Below, piece by piece: positions 50,374 to 58,852 of a DNA stretch of 64,000 nt. The position numbers and the translations under genes were made by a program. Every line of letters begins with the position of its first letter. The first letter of the stretch is position 1. The notes under the pieces are model-generated. The model ran no database searches, was not told the DNA's origin, and saw nothing but the letters and a program-made list of their open reading frames with translations. Source of the DNA: Mycobacterium parmense. GTDB lineage: Bacteria; Actinomycetota; Actinomycetes; Mycobacteriales; Mycobacteriaceae. The stretch is taken from positions 4,216,001 through 4,280,000 of the forward strand of contig NZ_AP022614.1 in assembly GCF_010730575.1 (NCBI RefSeq). Direction: 5' to 3'.

Positions 50374-51297
50374 ATGGCAACCGAGGGAGCGTTCGATCTA
50401 GCCGATTTCTTGGCCGACCTCGGCAGGCGAGCATCTAATCCCAATTTTGAGCTGGAGACGATTCGCGACGTGATCGAGAACATCCATGTCGCGTCCAAGG
50501 AACCCGAAGGGGTCACCTACGCCGAGGTCGATGCCGGTGGGGTCGAGGCCCTGTGGTGCATCCCCGCCGACAGTGATCCCCAATCGGTACTCCTGCACGC
50601 GCATTTGGGCGGCAGCGTGCTGATGTCGATGCATTCGGACCGCAAGGTGGCGGCGCACATCGCCAAGGCGGCGGGCGCACGCTCGCTTGTCGTGAACTTC
50701 CGGCGTTCCCCGGAGCACAAGTATCCGGCGCAGGTTGAGGACGTGGACAGTGCTTACCGCTGGCTGCTCGGTCAGGGCTACCGGCCTGCCAAGATCGCCA
50801 GCGTCGGCCACTCAATCGGTGGTTATCTCGCGGTCGAACTGGCGCTGCGGCTGCGGGATCGGGGTGAGGCACTGCCCGGCGCCGTGCTGTCGGTATCGCC
50901 GTGGGCCGACGTCACGCTGTCGGGCCAAACGATCGAGACCAATGCCGAGCGGGACAAGCTGCTCACGCGGGGACTGTTGGAGCTGTTCCGGTCGTGCTGG
51001 CTCGACGGAACCGGGGTGGAATACACCGACCCGCGGGTGCACCTGCTTGCCGCAGACCTGTCCGGGTTACCTCCCACCGCCGTGTATTACGGCGAATACG
51101 AACTGCTCGCGTCGGACGCCGTCGCCTTCTCGCAGCGGGCCAAAGAGGCGGGCAGCGACGTCACCGTGCGCCGAGTCGACGAAGGCCAGCACTCCTTCAT
51201 CATCGGAGCGGGCCGCGTTGAGGCGGTTGACCGCGCGATCGCCGAAATGGGTCGTTGGCTGCGCTCGGCACTCGGCATTCATACGGTGGCGGCCTAG
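50374..51297 (+). CDS. Alpha/beta hydrolase, HSL (hormone-sensitive lipase) type
   Basis: 307 residues. The nucleophile Ser147 is in ASVGHSIGGYLA; the oxyanion-hole motif reads HAHLGGSVLM (75-84), a variant of His-Gly-Gly-Gly; FRRSPEHKYPAQVEDV is the typical HSL segment; the catalytic His is in DEGQHSF, and the acid probably in GEYELLASD. Esters or lactones of small hydrophobic acids are likely substrates. gagagga precedes the ATG. The next gene on the strand (GMC oxidoreductase) begins 215 bases later. Confidence 0.9.
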   Translation: MATEGAFDLADFLADLGRRASNPNFELETIRDVIENIHVASKEPEGVTYAEVDAGGVEALWCIPADSDPQSVLLHAHLGGSVLMSMHSDRKVAAHIAKAAGARSLVVNFRRSPEHKYPAQVEDVDSAYRWLLGQGYRPAKIASVGHSIGGYLAVELALRLRDRGEALPGAVLSVSPWADVTLSGQTIETNAERDKLLTRGLLELFRSCWLDGTGVEYTDPRVHLLAADLSGLPPTAVYYGEYELLASDAVAFSQRAKEAGSDVTVRRVDEGQHSFIIGAGRVEAVDRAIAEMGRWLRSALGIHTVAA

Positions 51298-51512
51298 TGT
51301 CATGCAACCGGTCGAAGGCCGCCGCCCGCGAAAGCGTTGCGGCGAACGGGGTCAGCGGCGATCCCCGCCCCACCTCGATGTGTGGAGGAGTTCACCGCTA
51401 ACACCGAGCCCCCGCGTCGCCCTTTGCGTCGAGTGCGATTGAACCGCAGGGCCTTTCCGCCCGTGACCCTAGGTATCTACCGCTATACCCAACTAATGAG
51501 TCAGGAGACCTC

Positions 51513-53066
51513 GTGGATACTGTGTTGGAACCGCGTTACGACGTCATCGTGTGCGGTGCCGGGTCGTCAGGGTCGGTGGTCGCGGGCCGGTTAGCCGAGA
51601 ACCCCGACCTCAAGGTCCTGCTTTTGGAGGCCGGCGGCAGCGATGACGCGTCCAGTGTGACCGACGCCAACCAATGGCCATCCAACCTTGGCAGTGAGCG
51701 TGATTGGGGTTTCGTCGCCCAACCCGACCCGCGCCTTCATGGGCGCTGCCTCCCGTTGTCGACGGGCAAAGTGCTCGGCGGCGGGTCCAGCATCAACACC
51801 ATGATCTGGGCGCGCGGACACCGCGCCGATTGGGACCATTACGCTTCCGAATCGGGCGAATCGGCATGGGAATACGAGTCCGTGGTGAATCTGTACCGTG
51901 AGATCGAGGACTGGCAGGGCGTCGCCGAATCCAACTATCGCGGCAGAGGCGGACCGATCTTCGTTCAACCCGCGCCTGATGGGCATCCCCTGGCCGCGGC
52001 GACCCTAGATGCGGCCAGGAACCTCGGGATTCCCACCTACCAGAGCCCCAACGGCCGCCTCACCGAGGAAACCCGTGGCGCCGCCATTACCGACCTTCGC
52101 TGGCGTGACGGCAGACGTCTCTCACTGTTTCGCACCTATATCGCCCCGCACACACGCAAGCCCAACCTGACAGTCCTACCCCACGCGCTGGTCACCCGGG
52201 TGATCTTTGCGGGCAAGCAGGCCGCTGGCGTGGAGCTCGTCCATGGCGGCACGGTGCATCGTGTGGCCGCCGACACCGAGGTCGTGCTGTCGCTGGGCGC
52301 CATTCACACACCCAAAGTGCTCCTGCAGTCCGGCATCGGAGACCACGACGAGTTGCATGATATCGGCATTACGGTCCGTCAACATCTGCCCGGCGTTGGT
52401 CGAAACTTTCAAGACCACTTCGGCTTCGACTGCGTCTGGGAATTTCCCGACACCATGCAAGGCAGCACGCAAGTCGGGGCAACGCTGTTCTGGGACTCCG
52501 GGGCGGCCAGCGTTCACGAACCGGACCTATTTGCGTGTGTGGGGCCGTTCCCGAAAGCCACGCCTGAGAACGCGGCCAGATACGGTCTCCCCCAGAACAG
52601 TTGGATTCTTTTCGGCGCACCGACGCACCCCCAAAGCCGAGGCCGGGTGCGGCTCTCGGGCGCCGACCCGGCCGATCCCGTCAGGATCGAAGCCAACGCG
52701 CTCTCGGATCCCGACGACATCAAGACTGCCATCTCCTGCATCGAAACCCTGCGTGAAATCGGCAATTCCGCCGAGCTTCGCCCATTCGTCGCACGCGAGG
52801 TCATGCCGGGCGACCTGACCGGCGCCGAGTTGGAGACCTATTTGCGCAACGCCGTCACCACCTACTGGCACCACTCAGGAACGGCGAAGATGGGCCGCGA
52901 CACCATGTCGGTGGTCGACGGACACCTCAAGGTCTACGGCATCGAGGGCCTGCGTGTCGCCGACGCATCGATCATGCCGCGGATCAGTACCGCCAACACC
53001 ATGGCCCCCTGCGTCGTCATTGGCGAGCGCGCCGCACAATTCATCCAAGCCGAACACCGAATGTGA
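51513..53066 (+). CDS. GMC-family FAD oxidoreductase (choline-dehydrogenase-like)
   Basis: 517 residues. The FAD-binding Rossmann motif is DVIVCGAGSSGSVVAGRLAE, followed by LLLEAGG; GMC signature 1 is STGKVLGGGSSINTMIWARG; signature 2 region is VVLSLGAIHTPKVLLQSGIG. The catalytic His is in YWHHSGTAKMG, and the second base, Asn, in ISTANTMAPCVVIGERAA. It would oxidise a primary or secondary alcohol. GTG start with caggag upstream. Together with the hydrolase and cupin it may degrade an ester-linked alcohol, but no pathway is fixed. Confidence 0.94.
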   Translation: MDTVLEPRYDVIVCGAGSSGSVVAGRLAENPDLKVLLLEAGGSDDASSVTDANQWPSNLGSERDWGFVAQPDPRLHGRCLPLSTGKVLGGGSSINTMIWARGHRADWDHYASESGESAWEYESVVNLYREIEDWQGVAESNYRGRGGPIFVQPAPDGHPLAAATLDAARNLGIPTYQSPNGRLTEETRGAAITDLRWRDGRRLSLFRTYIAPHTRKPNLTVLPHALVTRVIFAGKQAAGVELVHGGTVHRVAADTEVVLSLGAIHTPKVLLQSGIGDHDELHDIGITVRQHLPGVGRNFQDHFGFDCVWEFPDTMQGSTQVGATLFWDSGAASVHEPDLFACVGPFPKATPENAARYGLPQNSWILFGAPTHPQSRGRVRLSGADPADPVRIEANALSDPDDIKTAISCIETLREIGNSAELRPFVAREVMPGDLTGAELETYLRNAVTTYWHHSGTAKMGRDTMSVVDGHLKVYGIEGLRVADASIMPRISTANTMAPCVVIGERAAQFIQAEHRM

Positions 53067-53168
53067 CTTCATTGGTGCCTCGCAGTGCGCCGTCCTCACT
53101 TTGTTGGTGCACCTGCGCGGTGTCGGCCAAGGGACGGCGCGCGCTGATGGGCGGCCCTCATGCTGTCG

Positions 53169-53711
53169 CTACTCGGTGGTGCGCGTGGCGGCGATCGGGA
53201 TGAGCATCAGTGTGCAGTTCGATCCCGATCGATTGTGCCAGCGGTGGAACGTCCCGTTGTGGGTGAGGAAATCGCCCGCCTTGATCGTGATCTCGTACTC
53301 ATTGCCGTCCTCGCCGGGGTAGGCGACATTCGTCTCGCCTTCGAGGACCGCGACGAGGTCGATGGTGTCGGTGCGGTGCATGCCGCCCCCTTCCTTGCCC
53401 GGCGTCATCCCTCCACCGGTGCCGAGGTCGAGCCTTCCCACCGTCGCCGAGAGGTCCGGCGGTTCGTCTCCGATGACCGGGGGAATGATCTGAATGTCGA
53501 CGCGGATGCCGCCACGCGGCCCGAAGAGGCCCAGTTGCTTGTACTCACCGAGCACGTGCTCGGGCCGTAGCGGCAGTTCGGGAACCTCGTCGAATCCCCA
53601 GATATCGAAAGCATAGGTGGCGTCCTTAACGGTCGAGGAGTCAAAGACCTCGTCGGTCTGCGTCACCACGCCCGTGGGGGCCTCGGCCGTGGTCAATCGC
53701 CTGATCTTCAT
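53169..53711 (-). CDS. Cupin-domain protein
   Basis: 180 residues. The C-terminal cupin has MHRTDTIDLVAVLEGETNVA (metal-site His and Glu on the first motif) and IKAGDFLTHNGTFHRWHNRSG (second motif with His), so a metal-binding double-psi barrel is likely. The N-terminal half (AFDIWGFDEVPELPLRPEH) is an additional strand region. Relatives encoded near aromatic or terpenoid catabolism genes are isomerases or dioxygenase-like. Convergent with the GMC gene. Two repeated words lie upstream in its promoter region. Confidence 0.85.
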   Translation of the reverse strand: MKIRRLTTAEAPTGVVTQTDEVFDSSTVKDATYAFDIWGFDEVPELPLRPEHVLGEYKQLGLFGPRGGIRVDIQIIPPVIGDEPPDLSATVGRLDLGTGGGMTPGKEGGGMHRTDTIDLVAVLEGETNVAYPGEDGNEYEITIKAGDFLTHNGTFHRWHNRSGSNCTLMLIPIAATRTTE

Positions 53712-54112
53712 TCGGTTTCATCTCCTCGTAGGTGGTGGACCGCCCAACGCAGGGCTTGCCCGAACGTGGATTTCCAGATCCATTGAATGGCGGATACGCT
53801 GGATCCACAGATACATAATGTTGGCCCTGTGCGTTCATGTCAACCGTGAGGCGGTCCAGGCGTTGACGACTGATGACCATGCTTAATCAGCTAGATAAGG
53901 CCGTTTTCGATGTGGTCGTTGATCGAGTAGACACACCTCAACGAGGAACTTCTCGAAACCAATTCTCCAAGCGTGCCCTATATTTTGTATCGCGAGATTC
54001 ATAATCGTCGCTCGTAGCGCTACACTGTCTGAAGCGGCGATGACCATCCGGACATCAGGCGAACAGCCGCTGGCGACCCTGCCCGCAGGCAGGTGGAGGA
54101 GGACAAACGGCG
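53712..54112. promoter_or_regulatory. 401-bp divergent control region between cupin and CMD genes
   Basis: No gene. On the cupin side, ggatttccagatcca (53768-53782) and ggatacgctggatcca (53792-53807) are related words with GGAT-x(5-6)-GATCCA form, 24 bases apart. On the CMD side, TACACT (54021-54026) is a -10 candidate next to the palindrome TAGCGCTA (54015-54022). Both could be regulator sites; neither is proven. Confidence 0.4.
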
Positions 54113-54730
54113 ATGAACATCCCGACTACCTACGCGGCGACGGTGACAGTGCCGCTGCCCGATGATGACGTCATCAAGGGGGTCATCGAGGCCTACTTCG
54201 GTGGCACCTATCAGCCCGACGCGACGCTGAACGTCGTCAAGATGTTCGCCGGAACGGGAGCGCACTTCCCGGGCGTCATCGATACGGTCCAGGCGATCTT
54301 CGGGCCCGAGGGCATCAACCCCAAGCACCGGCAGATGTGCATGATGCGCGTCGCCAAGGCTTTCGACGCACCCTACGAGTGGCAGGTCCACTCGGCGATC
54401 GGCCGCAACGTGGGACTCAGCGAGGACGAGATCGCCGCCATCGCCTCCGACGGGCCCGTCACCGGCATCGACTCGGACTACGTTCTGCTGGGCCGGGCAG
54501 TCGACGAGTTCGCCAGCGCGAAGACGCTGACCGACGAGACGCTCAGCGAACTCCTGAGCACCTTTGGTGAGGACTTGACACGCAAGTACATTTTCTCGAT
54601 CACCTACTTCATCTTCATGGGCCTGTGGCTCAACGGCTGCCGCGTCCCGCTGGAGACCACCGACAAGATCGGCGGGCGGGACAGCAACCCGGCCGCGACA
54701 TCTGCGGAGACCGTCTCCGCCAGCTCCTAA
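54113..54730 (+). CDS. Carboxymuconolactone decarboxylase-fold protein (first copy)
   Basis: 205 residues, helical CMD/AhpD fold. Core: INPKHRQMCMMRVAKAFDAPYEWQVHSAIGRNVGLSEDEIAAI, described in parts, where Glu-Trp-x-x-His is the CMD active-site pattern, but the Cys-x-x-Cys of peroxidase AhpD is absent. A C-terminal segment (RKYIFSITYFIFMGLWLNGC) is hydrophobic, as in long CMD proteins. aggtggaggagg upstream of the ATG. The TetR gene 93 bases downstream may regulate it. A lactone or an acid intermediate is the expected substrate class. Confidence 0.85.
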   Translation: MNIPTTYAATVTVPLPDDDVIKGVIEAYFGGTYQPDATLNVVKMFAGTGAHFPGVIDTVQAIFGPEGINPKHRQMCMMRVAKAFDAPYEWQVHSAIGRNVGLSEDEIAAIASDGPVTGIDSDYVLLGRAVDEFASAKTLTDETLSELLSTFGEDLTRKYIFSITYFIFMGLWLNGCRVPLETTDKIGGRDSNPAATSAETVSASS

Positions 54731-54823
54731 CCACGACCAAGCCGCCGGCGGATCAGACAGATCGGAAGGAGGATCAGGACAGCGGGCCCGCAGCGACGGA
54801 CTCGCCCAACCTGGCCAAAAGTG

Positions 54824-55459
54824 ATGGCAACGAAGGAATCGGTCACCGACACGCACCGGCTCACCCCCAAGGGACGGGCCACTCGGGAGCGGATCGTGGC
54901 CACCGCAGCGCAACTGATGTACGACCACGGTGTGGCCAACACCAGTCCCGGTGACGTCCAGAAGGCTGCAGGCGTTGGCGCTTCGCAGATGTACCACTAC
55001 TTCGAGGACAAGCAAGCCTTGATCAGAGCCGTGATCGCCCACCGCGTCCAGGCTCTGCTGGCAACGCTTGGGGGGCTGGACAGCATGGAGGGGTTGCGCG
55101 CCTGGCGAGACTTCGTCGTCGACACCCAACGCCAGCGCGACTGCGCAGGTGGTTGCCCGCTCGGGTCGCTGGTCGGTGAGCTGGCCGAACCGTTCCCGGA
55201 CTGTCGAGGCGACCTGGTCGGGGGATTCGACCAGTGGGAAGCGGCGATCCGCGAGGGCCTGCAGGCCATGTGGGATCGGGGCGAGCTGCGCCGCAAGGCC
55301 GACCCCGACCGCCTGGCGACCGTGTTGTTGGCCGCGGTCGAAGGGGGGATGCTGCTCGCGCAGGTGCGCCGCGACCCCGCACCGCTGGAAACGGCACTCG
55401 ATGACGTCCTCGACCGCATCGAGGAGCTCAGGCCCCGACGCGCGCCGGCCGGTCGGTGA
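54824..55459 (+). CDS. TetR-family transcriptional regulator
   Basis: 211 residues. HTH: RERIVATAAQLMYDHGVANTSPGDV and VGASQMYHYFEDKQALIRAV. The C-terminal domain has a Cys pair (QRDCAGGCPLGSLVGELAE) that recurs in the YxaF/LmrA-like TetR_C group, where GGCPLGSL is the hallmark. A GTG one codon earlier is an alternative start. Located between the first CMD gene and a truncated SDR; probable targets are these neighbours. Confidence 0.9.
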   Translation: MATKESVTDTHRLTPKGRATRERIVATAAQLMYDHGVANTSPGDVQKAAGVGASQMYHYFEDKQALIRAVIAHRVQALLATLGGLDSMEGLRAWRDFVVDTQRQRDCAGGCPLGSLVGELAEPFPDCRGDLVGGFDQWEAAIREGLQAMWDRGELRRKADPDRLATVLLAAVEGGMLLAQVRRDPAPLETALDDVLDRIEELRPRRAPAGR

Positions 55460-55577
55460 GCCGGCGCCGCGTTGCCCACCCGTCGGGCCAGCCGCCGCAC
55501 TGACACCTCGGCGAGTGCGTCGGTCGAGGGACGGACGCGCGTAGTCCGGCCCTGCGCCCCACGAACAAGGAAACACA

Positions 55578-55853
55578 ATGCCGTTGTTGACCAACAAGAT
55601 CGCCGTCGTCACTGGAGGAAGTAGCGGAATCGGTCTCGCGACCGCCAAGAGGTTCGTCGACGAGGGCGCTCACGTGTTCATCGCCGGCCGCCGCCAGGCT
55701 GAGCTCGACAAGGCGGTCGCGGAAATCGGCGAGAACGTGACCGCCATCGAGGCCGATGTCTCCAACCTCGACGATCTCGATCGTCTCTGCACGGCGGTGG
55801 CTCAGCAACACGGCGTCGAGGTCTCGAAAGGCAGTGGGCGTCGACCCAGATGA
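55578..55853 (+). pseudogene. Truncated short-chain dehydrogenase (N-terminal third only)
   Basis: The sequence starts like an intact [43 protein letters not shown] and [14 protein letters not shown]. It stops after 91 residues, where the frame changes character at QQHGV, following which [10 protein letters not shown] comes from unrelated DNA. NAG, Ser and Tyr-x-x-x-Lys motifs are missing, so it cannot be catalytic. The ATG has aaggaaac upstream. The break at about 55815 joins to a piece of a different gene in reverse orientation, so recombination, not point mutation, removed the end. Confidence 0.85.
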
Positions 55854-56000
55854 GCCCAGGTAGCGGTAAGCGCGGCCTCTGGTAACGCAGCATCGGTTGG
55901 GATGAATCCGTGGTCATCCAGATAGATTCCATCCAGCCAGTCCGTAGGGGGTACGGCGCCACTGTGCTCATCGAGACCCTGGTGTAGGGCGCGAATGCCG
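55815..56000 (-). pseudogene. Fragment of a thioredoxin-reductase-like flavoprotein gene
   Basis: Read on the minus strand: GAVPPTDWLDGIYLDDHGF, then [20 protein letters not shown] and [11 protein letters not shown], ending at the junction with the SDR gene. The patterns FIGAVP-like, LDDHGFI-TD and FETS-PG are those of the C-terminal half of thioredoxin-reductase-type FAD proteins. The upstream part of the gene is not recognisable and the downstream Gly-Val-Phe-Ala-Gly-Asp motif is lost. About 58 residues remain. Confidence 0.6.
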
Positions 56001-56153
56001 TCGAAACCAGCTACGACGCAATCAGCCTCGCCGCTCTAACGCACGGCGATCAGGCGGCGCGATCCATGAATCGCGGTGCCCGTGTGCAAGTGTTTACCTC
56101 CGCCTGCACCGAGGTTATACATCCCTCCCAGGCGATCCGCCGCAAGTCTGGCA

Positions 56154-56174
56154 ATAGCTATAGATGATAGCTAT
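56154..56174. promoter_or_regulatory. Two ATAGCTAT palindromes before the second CMD gene
   Basis: ATAGCTAT occurs at 56154-56161 and 56167-56174, a 13-base period. Each is an 8-base perfect palindrome. The core TAGCTA(T) is also the centre of the inverted repeat next to the MarR gene at 57408-57424. Shared use by that MarR is inferred. The rest of 55854-56273 contains only gene debris. Confidence 0.5.
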
Positions 56175-56273
56175 GATTCATATCTGTCAGCAGCAGCTCG
56201 GTTCGCGATGATTGCGTCGTTACGTGGTGCCGTGCGCCGTGTCATCAGAACCGTTGGCAGAAAGGACCTTCGC

Positions 56274-56855
56274 ATGCCTCACCTGGACAGCTACCCGTTT
56301 GCGGTCTCGATCCCGTTGCCCACCGATGAAGAGCTCGGACCGGAGAACGTGACGTTCCTGCACGAGTACGGCCGCAACTACAAAGACGGACGGATGATGA
56401 TGGGCACCGATGTCGGTCGCCCGATGATTGCGCTGGCGCGGGCTGTATTTCGTGTCGAAGGTGTCGATCCCAAGATCCGCGAATTCGTGGTTCTGCGCAT
56501 CGCCAAGATCCTCGGCGGCGTCAACCCGTGGGGGCCGAATCTGCGGATGCTGGACAATCTGGGCGCTACGGATGCGGAGAAGGAAGGCATCCAGAATGAC
56601 GGCCCGGTGTCCGGCCTCGACGAGGACGCCACTCTGGTCATGCGCGCCACCGAGGAGATCACCAGCAATGCAGGCCTGCAAGACGCGACCCTGACCGCGC
56701 TGAAGGAACGGTTCGGTGATCACACCGCGCGCAATTACATCGCGGTGATCTGTTGGTACAACATGTTCAATCGTTTCCTGATCAGCACCCGGGTGCCTGC
56801 CGAAAGCGAACAGGAAGTCATCGACAAAGTCGGCGATCAAACCATGCCTGCGTGA
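56274..56855 (+). CDS. Carboxymuconolactone decarboxylase-fold protein (second copy)
   Basis: 193 residues, related in layout to the gene at 54113: RVEGVDPKIREFVVLRIAKIL is the CMD helix pair, followed by NPWGPNLRMLDNLGATDAEKEGI, where the usual Glu-x-x-His/His is replaced by Pro-Asn-Leu, so the catalytic site differs. The C-terminal helix RNYIAVICWYNMFNRFLISTRV matches the hydrophobic end of the first copy. RBS aaagga before the ATG. Terminated by a perfect hairpin shared with the convergent MarR gene. Confidence 0.8.
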   Translation: MPHLDSYPFAVSIPLPTDEELGPENVTFLHEYGRNYKDGRMMMGTDVGRPMIALARAVFRVEGVDPKIREFVVLRIAKILGGVNPWGPNLRMLDNLGATDAEKEGIQNDGPVSGLDEDATLVMRATEEITSNAGLQDATLTALKERFGDHTARNYIAVICWYNMFNRFLISTRVPAESEQEVIDKVGDQTMPA

Positions 56856-56863
56856 TCGTGCGC

Positions 56864-56897
56864 GTGGACGAAGCGCTCGGACGAACGCTTCGTCCAC
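56864..56897. terminator. Bidirectional hairpin between CMD and MarR genes
   Basis: GTGGACGAAGCG (56864-56875) pairs perfectly over 12 bp with CGCTTCGTCCAC (56886-56897), loop of 10. It sits exactly between the two convergent stops, nine bases from one and adjoining the other. No T-tract. One of the clearest hairpins in the window. Confidence 0.75.
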
Positions 56898-57332
56898 TCA
56901 TTGCTTCAGCCCGTGGGAGGCCAGGCGTTTCATCAGCTCGCCGGCACGGCGCAGGGTGTCTTGCTCGCGGCTGCTCAGTGTCGCGTTGATGGCCTCGCAG
57001 AGCCAGGTGTCTCGTCGACGTCGATCGTCGGCGACATATCGTCGGCCGGCTGCGGTGATCTCGATCAGGACACGGCGAGCATCGTCGGGGTCGCGGCCAC
57101 GCCGGATGAGTCCCTCGCGCTCCAGGAGCCGCAAAGAGGCCGCGACGTTGGAGGTTGCCATGAGCAGGTCCGCCGCGAGTTGCCCCGGCGATGCCGCAGC
57201 GCCGCGGCGCTCGATCGCCCCCAGTACCAGTGCGTCGGACGTGGGCACCGAGCCGGAAGTCATCTCGCGGCGAAGACGGCGCTGCAGTGCCATCAACTGA
57301 CGCCGGAAATCCGCCGCTTGATCTTGCTTCAT
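56898..57332 (-). CDS. MarR-family transcriptional regulator
   Basis: 144 residues from MKQDQAADFRRQ. Winged helix: PTSDALVLGAIERRGAAASPGQLA, LLMATSNVAASLRLLEREGLIRRGRDPDDARRVLIEITAAG (in parts), with the wing DPDDARR typical of MarR. A longer start 10 codons upstream is possible. Divergent, across a perfect 7-3-7 inverted repeat, from the amidohydrolase gene; that repeat shares its core with the two palindromes before the second CMD gene. So CMD and amidohydrolase are its probable targets. Confidence 0.88.
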   Translation of the reverse strand: MKQDQAADFRRQLMALQRRLRREMTSGSVPTSDALVLGAIERRGAAASPGQLAADLLMATSNVAASLRLLEREGLIRRGRDPDDARRVLIEITAAGRRYVADDRRRRDTWLCEAINATLSSREQDTLRRAGELMKRLASHGLKQ

Positions 57333-57407
57333 CCTGCGGCCTTTCGGGGGCAACGCGAGCAACCCGCGGCTTCGACGACAGCGACAGCGATGCCGGATAA
57401 CGATAAC

Positions 57408-57424
57408 ATGTAGCTATGCTACAT
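57408..57424. promoter_or_regulatory. Probable MarR operator ATGTAGC-TAT-GCTACAT
   Basis: Perfect 7-bp arms with a 3-base centre, 75 bases upstream of the marR start and about 145 before the amidohydrolase start, in an AT-rich patch (gataacgataac...acataaatag). The geometry suits a MarR dimer. Its central TAGCTATG overlaps the word ATAGCTAT repeated at 56154-56174. Confidence 0.65.
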
Positions 57425-57568
57425 AAATAGTCGATCATGTTGGCATATTGGGGTCATCATGACGACTGGTGCCGACAAGGCCGACCGAGTCGACTCGGGT
57501 CCGGATGGATCAGCGCTCGAACGGCGTTGAGGCCTCGGACGTTGGCGAATACCCGAAGGGATGGGCAG

Positions 57569-58825
57569 TTGGCTGCGAACGCCCCGACACTTTTCGTGAA
57601 CGCCTCGGTGTATGACGGCGACGACGACCTGCATCGCGGCATGCAAGTCCTCGTCGCCCAGGGCCGGATAGAAGCTGTGACCGGCCGAACCGTCAGGACG
57701 CCGGCGCAGTGCGAGGTCATCGACCTGCGTGGGCGCACGCTAATGCCGGGGTTGATCGATGCCCACGTGCACGTCTGGCTGGCGGATCTAGATCTCGGCC
57801 GGGCGATGCGGCGACGCTATCCGTACATTGCCGCGTTCGCGTTCAGAACCCTTGCCCGGATGCTGAACCGCGGATTTACCACCGTTCGGGATGCCGGAGG
57901 CACGGACGTGGGTTTCGCGTCTGCTCTGCAGGCGGGCCTGCAGCGCGGGCCGCGGCTGCTGCATGCTGGTCGGTTCATCTCCCAGACCGGCGGCCATTTC
58001 GATGCGCGCCGGGCCGACGAGGTCGACATGGCGTGTGGTTGCCAGGGCGGGGCCGCTCGCTTCGCGTGCATCGCAGACGGTGTCGACGAGGTGCGTCGGG
58101 CGGTCCGGGAGGAGGCACGAAAAGGTGCTCACCATATCAAGCTGGCGGCCTCGGGGGGCGTCGCCAGTCCCACCGATCCGCTCGACCGTATGCAGTTCAG
58201 TGACGACGAGATCCGGGTGGCGGTAGAGGAAGCGCATCGGCACGGCATCTACGTGATGGCCCACTGCTTTCCCGCGGCGGGGATCAAGCGTTGCGCGCAA
58301 TTAGGTGTCCGCTCGATCGAGCACGGCTTTTTCATCGACGATGAGGCGGCGACCGCGGTGGCAGCGGCCGATGCCTACGTCGTGCCCACGATGGCGACCG
58401 TCTGGGCGTTGGTGGAAGACGGTGCGCACCAAGGGTTGCCACCGGCCAGCCAGGAGAAGGCCCACGAGCTGGCCAGGGGAGTGTTGCATGGGCTGGACAT
58501 CATGCGCAGCCATGACCTGAAGATCGGGTTCGGCACCGACCTGCTCGGCCCCCAACAAGACAGACAGGTCACCGAGTTCGCGTTGCGGGCCCAGATCTTC
58601 ACGCCCAACGAAATTCTGCGTTCTGCCACCCGGGTCAATGCGGAAATCTTGCGCATGGAAGCGCAATTGGGCCGCGTCGCCGAGGGCTTTATCGCCGATC
58701 TCATCGTGGTTGACGGCAATCCGCTCGAGGACCTGGCGCTGCTGAGCGAACCTGAGGGGGGCCACATTCCGCTGGTCATGCAGAACGGCGAGATCGTCAA
58801 ACGCGATGGAAGACCAGCTGGCTGA
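57569..58825 (+). CDS. Amidohydrolase-superfamily enzyme (prolidase/imidazolonepropionase-like)
   Basis: 418 residues. Metal-site residues: GLIDAHVHVW (His-x-His on strand 1), a Lys in AHHIKLAASGGVASP that may be carboxylated, GIYVMAHCFPAAGI (His, strand 5), VRSIEHGFFID (His, strand 6) and IGFGTDLLGP (Asp, strand 8). That is a binuclear type I site. The flanking beta-sandwich is formed by LFVNASVYDGDDDLHRGMQV and IADLIVVDGNPLEDL. TTG start is preferred (gaaggg seven bases upstream); an ATG at 57437 would add 44 unlikely residues. Hydrolyses an amide, dipeptide or lactone; substrate unknown. Confidence 0.88.
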   Translation: MAANAPTLFVNASVYDGDDDLHRGMQVLVAQGRIEAVTGRTVRTPAQCEVIDLRGRTLMPGLIDAHVHVWLADLDLGRAMRRRYPYIAAFAFRTLARMLNRGFTTVRDAGGTDVGFASALQAGLQRGPRLLHAGRFISQTGGHFDARRADEVDMACGCQGGAARFACIADGVDEVRRAVREEARKGAHHIKLAASGGVASPTDPLDRMQFSDDEIRVAVEEAHRHGIYVMAHCFPAAGIKRCAQLGVRSIEHGFFIDDEAATAVAAADAYVVPTMATVWALVEDGAHQGLPPASQEKAHELARGVLHGLDIMRSHDLKIGFGTDLLGPQQDRQVTEFALRAQIFTPNEILRSATRVNAEILRMEAQLGRVAEGFIADLIVVDGNPLEDLALLSEPEGGHIPLVMQNGEIVKRDGRPAG

Positions 58826-58852
58826 CCGGCAGGTTCCCCGCGCGGTTCTATG

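Noticed and set aside
57437..57568. Longer N-terminus for the amidohydrolase
   Set aside because: The 44 extra residues are Arg/Trp-rich and unlike the family, whose beta-sandwich begins right after the TTG start.
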